Made by a program: the position numbers and the translations under genes. Positions 13,030 to 24,382 of a DNA stretch of 64,000 nucleotides are shown here, piece after piece. The notes below the pieces were generated by a model. The model worked only from the letters and a program-made list of their open reading frames with translations. It searched no databases and was not told the origin of the DNA. How positions within the stretch are numbered: the stretch's first letter is position 1; every line of letters starts with the position of its first letter. Source of the DNA: Linyphia triangularis (lineage: Eukaryota; Arthropoda; Arachnida; Araneae; Linyphiidae); the NCBI GenBank assembly GCA_963978545.1, contig OZ021726.1, forward strand, positions 33,638,459 through 33,702,458, written 5' to 3'.

Positions 13030-13959
13030 TATTAAAAATTATAAATTGGATTGTAATTGGAGAAAACTATGATTCAAGACATTCTAGAGAGCTAAATATA
13101 ATTCCACATTGTGGCGCTGCGTTAAAGACCTAAAAATTAAAATACTTCATTTTACTTCAGAAAAAATATACCAGCTTTCAACTTCTGCTAATGAAAAATC
13201 AGAAATTAGACCATACCATTCACAACATAAAGGGGTAGGGTATTATCGTAGATAGAACAAAAAAAAAGCATTGAGGAGTGCGCATTGGCTATTTATTGCT
13301 TTTTACTCGCTAGCAAATGTCAGAAAAAAAGGAGGAAGTGAGAATAACTAAAACTCTTTTAACAAGTAACTTATGTTATGGGAAAAAAGTACTATTTATT
13401 AGTATTTCGGTTCGTGTTTTACGGAGAAGCATTCAAATATAACATCTGGAATTAATCAGATCATAAACTTGGAATGAAAAGAACATATTGCAAAACACGT
13501 ATGAAGGATGTGTATGGAAAAAGATTGGAGAAATGGTTTATGCTTATCAACTCGGCGCCAATAATACGGCGCCTCTTTTTGCGAATTTAAACTAAATGCA
13601 CCTGCATCTTCTAGCTCATCTCTGAAGTTAGGGATATGCGAAAGCAAAGTGCTCACGAAGGAACTTTTTCGTTTTCTAACTTGACTGCAATTTATGTCCA
13701 AGAAAAAAAAAATTTAAAAAAAAAAAAAAAAGTGTAGGATGCGGTGTCCCCTTTGTCCGAAAAAGATCATTATTTTTGGCAAAAAATTATTTCTTGTGGA
13801 TACCTGGTGGCCGGATATATAGCCGGATATCCGAATGAAATCATCGGATGTCCGGTATTTCAAATCGGATATCCGACGGGGTGTCGGATATTGAAAAATC
13901 AGCCGGATATGCCGGATATCGGATATTTGCCGGATATCCGTTCCATCCCTATACTATAG

Positions 13960-14690
13960 TATTGCCGTAGAAATGATTGCTGGGTTTACTATTGCTCCTG
14001 AAATCATGTCATCACTAAATCGTTCTGTCACATTCAACCACGTAATAAAGTTCACATAATCTGTCACACAAGGGTCAAAAGTTGGTATGTTTAAGATACG
14101 GATATTAATCGCTAAAAGGGTTTGGGTTGCAGCAGACCGTTTGACTATGCGCAAATTCAAAATTCTTTGAAGGACCGATTCCTTTGTGCTATTTTTGTCG
14201 TCAGCTAGCATTGATATCAGGATACTTTCAGGAAAGCCCAAACCCCCGTTTCAAAAATTACTGGATCAATGACTTTCTTCAAATCAATTGAGAAATAACG
14301 CGATAGAAAGATTGATTAATGCAAATGCTCTGCACCATAGATTACCGATTGTTTGGTTTTGATTTTGAATCACATAGGTGCCTAGATTTTTACGATGAAC
14401 GTAATTAATGTCAATAAAGCTTTGGTTGGACTTCTTCTAAGCCAAATAGAACATGAGAATTCTGTTGGGGGTTGTAAGCCACCTTGAGTGACGAATCTTT
14501 CCAGAGTTTCTCTTCAACAGCCCTTCGCTGCTTTGTCCGCAGTGATGGCTTCACAAATTTCCATTAAGCACAGTTGATCAGTACTTAAGTCTTTCTTGTT
14601 AGTCAGTTCGCATAGGTTGGGTTTATGTGAATGAAACTGCAGGTAGTATCTCGCATTCTGTCACTCTTTGGCTTGTAACTGGCACACAAA
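13960..14690 (-). pseudogene. Element A protein remnant, upstream part
   Basis: Frameshifted, stop-ridden coding remains. Readable islands in order: LSTDQLCLMEICEAIT, HSRWLTTPNRILMFY, RAFALINLSIALFL, GFPESILISMLADD and IPTFDPCVTDYVNFITW. From memory this matches an uncharacterised, highly repeated arthropod protein family. The same islands occur in order in element B at 56465-56985. The SRW dipeptide context is reminiscent of hAT transposases, but I cannot assign a superfamily. The frame runs directly into the insertion site of the hAT element at 13959. Confidence 0.65.
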
Positions 14691-14817
14691 CCATTGTAGT
14701 GAACGCTTCAGAATCAGTTCCATATTTCGTATAACACCTTCTTTGATACCTGTGTTGACAGACTACCTATTATCGAAACCAACATTGTTGTATCTATGTC
14801 ATTGTCGACGCATGACC

Positions 14818-14996
14818 TAGCCGACCAAACTGTATAGTGGTTAGTGTGCCAGCTTCTAGACCGCGAAGTTGCGGATACGAGTCCCGTGTAAGGCATGGGT
14901 GTTTGCAAATGTATGTTAGCTTGTTAAATGACGAATGTTTCGGCATATTATAGCCCAAGTGTTGCTGACGGCGCCAGATAATCTGAAAACAACCAA
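14818..14996 (+). mobile_element. tRNA-derived SINE, copy 2 (full length)
   Basis: Full structure: head tagccgaccaaactgtatag, box A tagtggttagtg, degenerate box B ggatacgagtcc, body, and 3' gcgccagataatctgaaaac. Flanked by a 14-bp target duplication gtcgacgcatgacc / gtcgacgcatgaac at 14804-14817 and 14997-15010. It inserted into TIR element A. Confidence 0.9.
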
Positions 14997-15797
14997 GTCG
15001 ACGCATGAACAAAACTTACGATGTGCTTTCCCTGAGATAGCTTTCCGTTAATTTTCTAGCTTTGAAAGCGCGATATTTGTCGTAGTATGAACTTATTTTT
15101 CTTAAAATGCTGAAGTGGTTATTTATTGGTATTAAAGCTCGTTTCCAGGGGTCTCTCTTAACTTATTTGCAACCTATTGACACGCGGAGAAAAGTGTATT
15201 TAAATACACTGTACTTTGCTTCCCTTTTTGAATGCCAATACACGCACCTTATTACGTTTTTCGTACGTAGGAAGTATAATCGTGGGCATATTACAGCCTA
15301 ACCCAAATATAGGACAAATCATGTCTTTTCTTAACAACGCCACAGTACAGTATTAGTCCAAGTACACAAACAAACAAATGTCACATAATAAAATTGTAAT
15401 TTAATTTACTTTACAAGAACAGCTCTCACCGATTAGGCGTCGAATTCCGTAAGCCGCTGACAACTGCACTATAGGGTTGTAGGGCTGATTCAACGGTGAT
15501 ATGGGGTGGAGGGAGTTGGGTTAAAAAAGGTTGAAATGTACATTGTACTACTAAATATTCAGTAATCATCACTTTTTTAGGATTTATATTGTAAAAAACA
15601 ATTATTTTTAGTGTAAAATCATTTAACGAAAAGTAGGACTTTTTGCATTTTTTTCGGAAATTCAAAATTTTTAAATAATTTTTTTTTAATTATTTTTTCC
15701 CTAATCTCTATATCATAGAACATCTTTTCCCCATAGGTAGGTTTTGATTAATAATATTTTTTTTTCTCCATAGAGAACGATCCACCCTACTAAGTAA

Positions 15798-16739
15798 GCT
15801 GTAGGAACCGGTTCCCCTATCATGGGCGAAAAAGGTGTAAATTCCAAGGAGGGAGGGAAGCACATTTGCCATTTTGAAACTGTAGTTCACACTTACAATG
15901 ACAAAATTTAAAAAAAATTATTTTATGACTCCTGTTTATTTCCTATTTCGTTTTTCATCGCTATTGCAAGCATCGATCATTGCGAGGAGGTTTTAAGGCG
16001 CCAATTGTTTAGAAATATTGAGGATTGGAAATTGGATACATCAGATATAAGACGTAGTAAGTTTTTAGATTTCAATTGAGCATTTCCTTTATGTTTCATT
16101 TTTGATTTTTTTAAAATTATTTTTCTAACTTTTAAGAAACAAAATATTACACATCTGTAGTTTTAAATCTTTGATACTAACCTCAGGGTATGGCTTCCTT
16201 TGGAGATTATGGCAAATCCTATGGGTAAATCACATCATTCTGACTCATCCATTCTGACCGCTAATTGCAAATTATTACTCTTTTTCAGACAAAATAATTG
16301 AGCTCAAGATGGAAATAAGATACATAATTACAACATTAAAGTTTCTTTTTTTTTATTATTATTAACACAAGATTGGCTTTTCTGGCTTCGTAATTTCTCT
16401 TTAGTTTGTACAAGTTTAGATACGTCTGGTTATTTATTATTCTGAGCTGCATTATAATACTTCTGCCAAAGTCAATAGGAACACTCGATAGCAGGAACTA
16501 GCGCATAAACTGATGACATTTGTTTCAGTATTTATTGCTTATCGAAGATTTCCCCCCCCCTCCCCTCCCCATTTTCGTTGAATGATTTTCTCTGCTAACT
16601 GCTAAGTAAACAAAATGTATAATGGTTCTTAGTTATTTAGTACAATTTGATTAAAATTTATTTTCCCCTTAAGTTGCATTACACAATTCGACATTTGATT
16701 TCCTATTTTTTAACACGCTTTTATTAGTTTCACATGTAT
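15798..16739. other. Intergenic DNA, nothing recognised
   Basis: No coding or RNA feature supported. A C-rich run lies at about 16553-16569. Confidence 0.4.
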
Positions 16740-16845
16740 GCTTGTAACCCTTTTGGGCTCGATTTTGCCCTACTTTGAGCGATCAGATTTGATTCAAACT
16801 TTGCACACTTGTCAATAACCGATGACAATACAATAATTCAATAAG
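16740..16845. repeat. Degenerate dispersed repeat fragment R3
   Basis: The stretch with gatttgattcaaactttgcac and gatgacaatacaataattc resembles, loosely, 17935-18075 and 62470-62700 (shared layout: aat/atc-gagctga-aattttgcac...gatga-aatgcatt). This is a weak similarity, read by eye. Confidence 0.35.
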
Positions 16846-16862
16846 TTTGTCGCTTTATCACA

Positions 16863-17186
16863 AGGATTAGCTCGTGTTGCCCTTGCGCCGTTAAATTCCA
16901 ACCAACCTTCTCCGGAATCGAACCCTGGTGTGCCGTTACCCGTTACAATCCCAGTAATCACAGACAATTGATAAGGCAGACATTTGAAAGATTTGTCGCG
17001 GGTACGACGGTTATATAAAGCATGTTTTTTTAGCCGCATTATCCTTACCAAGATCTTCAGGATTAGTGATTTTTCATATACAGAGACACGGTAGTGTTTT
17101 GTGCTAAGTAATACGGCGTGTACTAAGGTATAAACATGACTTAAATTTGAGACAAGCATGTGACTATTGGCAGGAACAACTGGAGA
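16863..17186 (-). pseudogene. 18S rRNA pseudogene, 5' end with internal deletion
   Basis: On the minus strand it follows the start of 18S rRNA: ccagttgttcctgccaatag, catgcttgtctcaa, taagtcatg and agtacacgccgtatta, then ctaaaaaaacatgc, ctttcaaatgtctgcc, gtaacgggtaacgg and cagggttcgattccggaga. It then jumps to ggaatttaacggcgcaaggg, which resembles a region about 700 bases further along 18S. Many substitutions and gaps make it non-functional. The open frame across it (16812-17159) is a by-product. Confidence 0.85.
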
Positions 17187-17242
17187 GTTTTGTATACTTA
17201 ACTAAAAAATTAACTAAACAAAATTTATAGTGTACAGAAAAA

Positions 17243-17490
17243 ATAATTAATAGTTTAAAAAACTAAAAAACACGCTTTAGAAGAAAACCAAACTAAAAAG
17301 TAGAAAATAATTAATAGTTTAAAAAACTAAAAAACACGCTTTAATTGACAAGTGAACTAAAAAGTAGAAAATAATTTTAAATAAATATTTCTTGTTAATC
17401 ACTCTATTCTTATTTCAAGCTTATTTAAAATTATTTTCTACTTTTTAGTTCACTTTTCTATTAAATCGTTTTTTTTTTAACTATTAATTA
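17243..17490. repeat. Foldback repeat with 33-bp perfect inverted arms plus a direct duplication
   Basis: 17352-17384 and 17421-17453 are exact reverse complements over 33 bases with a 36-base loop. With mismatches the arms extend to about 75 bases (17310 to 17490). The outer part of the left arm (aattaatagtttaaaaaact ...) is also present as a direct copy about 67 bases earlier, near 17246. No coding capacity. Confidence 0.85.
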
Positions 17491-17499
17491 GTATTCCTA

Positions 17500-19243
17500 A
17501 TATGCTAAGCGTAAAAGTACTTTTTTTCTTATTTTAATGAAAAAATTGAGTAGGTAGAGGGCTCGAAAAATAATTAGTGTGAGGAACCCGGCCAACTATG
17601 TTATGCCACCAGTATGGATACGTTCGGTCCGAACATAAATTCAACTTGGAGAAATAGTTTTTACTCGAGGATAGGCGACAGGGCAATCACAAAAAAAAGG
17701 GAGAAGGCTTTCGCCGAAAGCAGCCATACATACATTAAACTATTGATAAAAAAAATATTTTTCTGAGAGAGGTTACTGTTTGAAGATATATTTCCTTTTC
17801 GAGAATTTTCTTGTGATTTTCTTAAACTTTAGATTTGACAATTTTGTAATGGGATGTTGACGATTTCAGACATTTAAGAGTTGGCAGCTATGACTTCGAA
17901 CTTATTTGTTTTTTTATTATTTATGTGTGGCCAGCAAATCTGCACAGAGCTAATTAACCCAATTACCGTAATTCAATCGGCCTGAAACTTGACACATAGA
18001 TTCGTGGTCGATGAGAATGTATTGCATCACGTTTTTGGGTTTGTCACAAAAAGGCAGCTTTTGCACACATTACTATATAACCATTTCGTAATGAACCGCA
18101 TTGAGTAAGCTCAAATCAGGTTGTCTTCTAGTATAGTGACAAGCTTGTTTCTTCAGGTTGCAGTTAGCATCAACTAGTTTTTGTGGAACCGAAGGTAAAT
18201 ATCTTTCTGTCTGAACGTTTTGCTTGAGTCAAAATCACGAAACGGTAAAATATGGCTCACGACTTTGATTTTGAAACTTCACACAAACAAGTTTGTTATT
18301 CGTTATTTCATTCAGTAAACTTATTTTCTATAGGAATTCTAAGTTTGCACGCTAAATTCTAATATATATATATTTTTTTGCTGTAATCCAGTCAAAAGTG
18401 ATGTGATGGTAAATAAATATTGCTTCGTAAAAAAATGTGTTTACTCTTATTTTTTTTTTTAAAGATTCTAACAGTATTACAGTATTATTTGATGAGTAGA
18501 GCAATATTTCTTATGACTTTGGCATTTTTATTATCGTGATTTCGAACACTTAATAAACGGCTAACGAATTTTGAAATTAATGAATTTTGTTCAAAATTCG
18601 CGAGCCTTTTCTCTCTTTTCGTTTTCTTCTAAAAGTCAATAAAAACTTGAATAGTCTAAGAAATTAATAGAAAAATTGCATTTTGCGTGCTTAACGTCAT
18701 CTCGGAGACGTCGCCGAAACGATCGTCTTCGAAATGACAAATTTCCTTTCTACATCGTGTAGCGATTTGACTTTAACTAAATTCGAGGACCCTGTGCGGT
18801 CATAAATATAATCTTATGTCAGTGTAATCATTAATATCAGCAGTTTAATATTCAGCATATTAAAACAATAAAAATGGATCATCGTCGAAATGATGGATAA
18901 TAGATGTAAGCATGAAGTTAAGACTAAATATCAATCGAATTTAACACTAGAAAGACTGAAACTTAGTATATACCAATATTGCCCAAAAGCAGTCAAAATG
19001 ACTACAGTGTGAAAGAATTACTAATATGTAAAGAAATTTGTATAACACATATATATACTGGAAATGGAGGGGGAGGTAAGTACAATTATTAATAAACGCA
19101 TTTATATGTTGTACAAAAAGTCCCAAAATTCTAAGAAATTGTGTCATTATGTACATAAATGTTTTTCTTATTGAAATTAAAAAGCAGTCAAACTTCCTTT
19201 GCCGATTTAGTGTTAATGTAAAAAATAAACTATTATCACTTTT
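17500..19243. other. Intergenic DNA, nothing firm
   Basis: No gene supported. 17935-18075 carries a degenerate copy of the R3 repeat. The open frame 18947-19285 has no recognisable domain and overlaps the next SINE. Confidence 0.4.
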
Positions 19244-19255
19244 CTCAACGTGATC

Positions 19256-19435
19256 CCGCCGACTATACGGTATAGTGGTTAGCATACTAGCTTCTAGACC
19301 GCGAGGTTGCGGGTTCGAGTCCCGGGTAAGGCATGGGTGTTTGTAAATGTATGTTGACTTGTCAAATAACGAATGTTTCGGCGCATTATACTATAGCCTT
19401 CGTGTTGCTGACGGCGCCAGATAATCTGAAAATAA
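19256..19435 (+). mobile_element. tRNA-derived SINE, copy 3 (full length)
   Basis: Box A tagtggttagca and box B ggttcgagtcc are intact, with the standard body and gcgccagataatctgaaaat end. Flanked by a 12-bp target duplication with one mismatch, ctcaacgtgatc / ctcaatgtgatc (19244-19255 and 19436-19447). Confidence 0.9.
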
Positions 19436-19489
19436 CTCAATGTGATCACATGCGAATTACTAGCTTTGCATTAAAATGCGAGCAGTTCA

Positions 19490-19810
19490 GCTGTGTACGT
19501 TGGTAGTTACGGTTTCGACGTAAAAAACGGCGGTCGGGAGCACAGTTAAGAGACCGAATAAATAACAAGACTAGTTTTTGCAGTAAAGTTTCTTACTATT
19601 ATAGAATATTCAGTTAATAATTAGATAAAATTTTAAAAGGAAATGAAAAAAATTGTCGTATACAATGCAAATGATTACGATTGATACTCGTCGGCGGCAG
19701 TCACCAAAATGTTTTCGAAGTTAAAAATTATCAAATTACTTGCAACTGTCCCCCTATTTTTTTTATTAATTACGGCTCGTTTTGGCCGATTTCATGAATT
19801 TGACCTTCAA
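19490..19810 (+). repeat. Dispersed repeat family R1, copy 2
   Basis: Opposite-orientation partner of 5410-5845, collinear from the gacgtaaaaaacgg end to ctcgttttggcc. Confidence 0.7.
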
Positions 19811-20689
19811 AGAACTGTTCTACCATGTCAACGCAAATTTTGGCTATAGCGGGCAGTGCATCAGCACAACATTCGAAGAAAATGATAAACCAACATAAAT
19901 GTAGGCAATATCGCCCTCCATACTGGAACAAATCTAGGCAATTACATTAGCAGAAGCCTTAAAGAAATGACAATCACACAGGAGCAAACACAGGGCTGCT
20001 GCTTTAGCGGAAGCCGCGGTAAAAGTTGATATAACGTGTGAAGGATTTGGGACGCAAGAACGTACTCGGAATGTCGTTGCCATGCTAGTAAGAGCACGAT
20101 TCATTTCATGAAATTTTGATTATCATTTCTGAAAAGGAAGGTACAAATTTCTTGTCAAAAAGAGGAAATCCGCATTTCCCAAAGGTCTGTGGTTTTACTA
20201 ACGTAAGTGTATTTGGATAAGAATCAATCCCAGCATCTTAGATCAAACGCATGAGATTAGTGGTCTGATTTTTCAATTTTAACTGACTATAATTCAAATA
20301 AGTTGCAATTTAATAAACAATAAGTTGTTGCTAATTGCTGTGCACAAAACTGTGATGAAACATCAATACAAGATCTGGACTAACTGAAGTGGTAGTTCAA
20401 AATTTTATACACCTGACATATTATGGTGGTAGACATTTTTTACTCCATTTTTTTTTTTTTGGCAAGAAATATTAAACATATTTAAAAATAATAAGTTAAT
20501 GCAAAAAATGTTTAGCGGTATTTTTCGGATTTCTATACTACTTGGAAATTTTTTGTAGTTTGGTACTGTTCACCAATCTACCACATAAATAAAATAGGTT
20601 TCAATCTTTTCAAGCACAAAATATGTATAAAAAAAAAAAAAAAAAAAAATACATGGACCCAAGTAAATTGACAAAAAAAAAAGAAAATC
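19811..20689. other. Intergenic DNA, nothing recognised
   Basis: No feature supported on either strand. Poly-A at about 20631-20650 marks the approach to the presumed p85 3' region. Confidence 0.4.
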
Positions 20690-23600
20690 AATACACATTG
20701 CGTGGAAAACAGTTTTTATTAAAGTATTTATGAAACTTCCGGGAAAAATCCCGATTTTTTGTACTCTTCACGAAAGATGGACACTTGTCAGAATTCCTTA
20801 TCGAGCAGCAATCCTTTTGATCAATGAATAAACAGCATTACACAAAAAGAACCCCCTAGTATATCACAATAGTTTTCACTGGAATTTTCATTTCATTTTA
20901 TACATAAAAACAATAGCTTGCTGCTCTAAAATTTCTTGGGATCTTATTAAAAAGGAGCAAACACAATTGAATGCAATTTATGATGACTAGCAAATGATCA
21001 AAAGATAAGTTTATGAAAATAACAGATCATTAGAATTTTGCAAGAATTTAAAAAAAAAAAAAAATCAATGACAATAAACAGTTTTATGATCACTGAGAAT
21101 AAAATCAACTCAGCCAATGCAATCATTATTAGGAATTGATGAAATTTGAAATTAGTCAATAAAAACATAAAAATTTAATCACATGATGAAATATTAAAAT
21201 ACTTTATGAAAGGAAAATATTACTTAGTGTAAATTCTTTAGTAGGTACTTTTTAGTATTTATCAAGAACAAGTGGTAAATAAAAAAGCTTTTACATTGTC
21301 AGATCAAAGTTTATACATTAAATATCAGATTTAATCCATTTTTAATCAAGAAATTGAAACTTCCAAGAATGTTCTTTGAACTTAGAAACATTCAAGTTGG
21401 AGTTTTAAAAATTCACTTTTGTGTAAGAATATCTACATTTTATCCGTTTCAATAATAGATAATATGAGCATATTAATTATAAAAATATAAGGTGGCAAAC
21501 ATACAAAATGTAAAATAGAAGTTACTCTTAGAAACAATTAAACCAAAGACAATACTATAAGTTGTCAAAAAAGGGATGGGGAAGGTAATCACAATATAAA
21601 ATTAGAACAAAAGATAGGTGTGTTTCTATTTCTCTATATAGAATTAAAGAGAAATATAAACACACCTATGTTTTGTAGGCGTTAATTCTATATACTCATT
21701 GTAAAAAAAAAAAAACTCCACTAAATCTACAAACAATTGCTACCATTTATTGCTGAGATAACTTTCTTTTTAATAAGAAAATAACATAATATAATGAGAT
21801 TTAAAATTACACAGATGAGTGCAGAAACAAACAATTCTTAACAAAGCATCCAAGTCCTAAATATTCAACTTTTATCATCTCCTATCAAAGAGTCATTGCT
21901 TAGAAAACTAGGAATTTGATTTGTAACTAGTCAGTAATACCAATTTTAAGCACTGCATATTTATGAGCTACATTACTTTATTTAAAAATAATAAAGTTAC
22001 ATTTAGTTGGAAACTGACAATAACTTGAGAAGAACATTACATTTATGGGCCATGCTTTTGAAATATAATATGAAAGTTTCTAGATGAAATAAATCATGCA
22101 GAAAATAGTACAGTTCTGAATTTTTTTTATACTCTATCAACTGAAAATATCATTCTCTAAGTATGGCTTAAGAAAACCACTTGTATCTAAATTGTGCTCT
22201 TTCTTAACAGCAAACCCATTGCTGCTTCGCCACTTTTACTTCGATATAAACACTCAACAAAACAGACTTATACCTACTAACCCCTATACATAAGTTGCTA
22301 AATCCTGAAAGATGAAGTTAACCTGTATGGAAGGGAAGTATTGACATGAAGGGACAAAAATATAAAAAACACCAATTGTTTTTTTTAAGGATGACATTTA
22401 CTACAAATGAGGAAACCAAATGTACTAGTAAAAAATGGTAATGCGAATATTTACAGCTCAACATCAGGCATGGACATCTACATCTTTATATGAAAAAACA
22501 CTATTACATTCGAATCGGTTATTTGAGAAACCCCACAAGTATATTTCTGTTAGTATTTAGTTTTTATCAACAATTTGTAAGTTTGAAGAGTTGATATAAA
22601 ACATACATATGGCATGTTGCTTTTGCAAGGAGTATTGGGAATCCTTGAAGTTTAACAGTTATTTAAGAAACACCATTATGCAGAAATAGGTTCTTCACAT
22701 AGACTTCTCATAAGTTGCTTCCAACTTATGGGGCTTCACAAGTAACTGACATTTTTAAGCAGCAGTCCTAACATCTTACATACTGAAAATATTTATATAT
22801 TCTATGCCTTTGGCATCTCCAATGAATGTTCATTACCTAGTAGAAAAAAACCAGCACAAAAAGAATTAAACCAATAAGTACTTTCTAAGAATACAGTATT
22901 TATCACAGTTAAGATCTGATTTGAAACCATCTTTGGACAGGCCGATTTTTTACATACACATCCGAGTGTTTCCATTTTATTGGCAGGAAAACAAGTTTCA
23001 AGTATATGGTTGTGGAATATAGCCACAACAAGGAGTGCATCATTAGTACTCAACTAGCAACTCAATACATCGAAAACCAGTCTTTGATGTGTGTGACTCT
23101 ATATCACAACTCTTGAAAACAGTATAGAAAAAGTTATTAAAAAATTAGTTCCAGTAGAAACAGCCAAGTTTGTTGGAGAGATTTGAGTCGAAATTTCTTC
23201 TGAACCAATTTCAGAGAATAGCCAGCAGCTTTTTCTCCCCATCCCAGTTGCATTGAAGTAAGAAGTGTTAAATCTGTAAGGCAGCTGCAAATTTAGGTGT
23301 ATTTCATCCATATTAACAACCATATCAAATTCATGTAGAAAATAGTGAAATACCAATTATGACAAACACTTGGTCTGCCAAACTTCACAAGGCTGAAAGC
23401 ATTTGTAAAATCAATCAAGTCGAATACTGATACCACTTGCAAGAAAACCCTTTTAAAATTTAGCAATTTGGAGACAAGAAACTCTTTCAATACTCTGGAA
23501 AACCCTATATACTAATTTATAGTTAAGGTAAGGTGATTTACATCAATTACACTGCAAGTACATGTCTTGGTTAATATGCAATCATGTCGTATATTTAAGT

Positions 23601-24171
23601 CATTAATGCAGAATATATTATTTACATCACTTTTTTCCAAAAAATGATTAAATATAAATATGACTTACCAAAAAAAAAAGGGAGAAATTATTATAAAGGA
23701 ACATCAAATTGAAATTTGATACATACAATCCATTTTAATGCTGAATGAAAGAAAACTTTAGCTTAATTTTTTAGACAAATAAATCATACTAAAATATTTA
23801 TAACATATGTATGCAGAGAAGCTGAAGAAGTCAATTTTCATGGGATTAAAATGTAACAGTCACACTTTTAAAAACTAAGGGGAGAGGGTCTTGTTTGAAA
23901 AAAAAAAAAAAAAGATAAGGTGGACCAAGACTACTTGTATACCTAATCAAATCGTCTATAATTTGAAAAACAATGTTAGTGTGTTTAGAATTAAACCTTT
24001 CCATATTCTATATCACAGCCAAGTGAAGTTCAGAAGACCATGCGATCAAACAGTAATTCCACAGATCTCGGGCGTTCAAATATTTGCACGCAGGTCCAAT
24101 CAGACATCTGGTAACTGGAAACATTGATACAGATTTTTTTCTTCCTTGCAAACAGTAGTCCAGAGCCCAGT
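20690..24171 (-). other. Presumed 3'UTR and downstream region of the p85 gene
   Basis: No convincing gene is seen in this 3.5-kb stretch after the p85 stop. Several minus-strand AATAAA hexamers occur (for example near 22976 and 20715), so the 3' end cannot be fixed from sequence alone. Poly-A/T runs occur at about 20631-20650, 21050-21064 and 23893-23910. Confidence 0.35.
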
Positions 24172-24382
24172 CTAGCTGACGAGGCTGAGATACTGTTCTC
24201 TCTCCGGCGCAAAGACGGGAAAGGCCAGGGTCGTCTTGAGGGCGCTGTTGTGCTCCTCGAGGGACGTTTGTGCGTAGTGGAGAACCAGGCTTTTGAGGGT
24301 CGGGTGTGCATCGTAGGGTTCAGCGAATCCATAGCCATTCTCAGTTTTGTGGATAAGACAGTGGCCGACAGTGCCGTTTAGC
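24172..24382 (-). CDS. PIK3R1: p85 coding exon 17, end of cSH2 and stop
   Basis: Encodes [34 protein letters not shown] and LAFPVFAP, the second half of p85 cSH2, and ends LSLVS plus TAG at 24174-24172. This exon is strikingly GC-rich for the window, so out-of-frame readings are also long and open; they are shadows. Confidence 0.96.

Larger units (their letters stand above)
12085..13951 (-). mobile_element. Non-autonomous hAT element with BED zinc finger (1867 bp)
   Basis: Perfect 16-bp terminal inverted repeats TAGGGATGGAACGGAT (12085-12100 and 13936-13951) and a perfect 8-bp target duplication tactatag (12077-12084 and 13952-13959), the hAT signature. Both subterminal regions are packed with CGGATATCCG-type words (about 12115-12205 and 13800-13940). 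It encodes only a BED-finger N terminus on the minus strand; no dimerisation/DDE core is present, so it cannot move by itself. A second tRNA-type SINE sits inside at 12283-12535. Confidence 0.93.
11402..15789. mobile_element. TIR element A carrying a decayed arthropod repeat-protein gene
   Basis: Ends are inverted repeats: TAGGGTGGATCG at 11402-11413 and its complement at 15778-15789. Similarity continues inward through a shared cctatggggaaaagatgttc block (about 11440 and 15720). The 8-bp flanks ctgagtac (11394-11401) and ctaagtaa (15790-15797) match at 6 of 8 bases and look like an aged target duplication. Inside, on the minus strand, lie remains of one protein family. Two later insertions interrupt it: a BED-hAT element at 12085-13951 and a SINE at 14818-14996. 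The left subterminal block is duplicated at about 11590-11690. Confidence 0.7.

Noticed and set aside
16812..17159. 115-codon minus-strand open frame
   Set aside because: It lies almost wholly on the 18S rRNA pseudogene, which explains the openness and composition.
23099..23490. Minus-strand frames with NMDE, at first suggestive of a pogo/Tigger DDE transposase
   Set aside because: The residues after NMDE do not follow the expected catalytic-domain pattern, and no other transposase motif or terminal repeats were found.
24030..24381. Long open frames on both strands over the last p85 exon
   Set aside because: They are out-of-frame shadows of the GC-rich cSH2 coding exon, whose own frame matches p85 closely.
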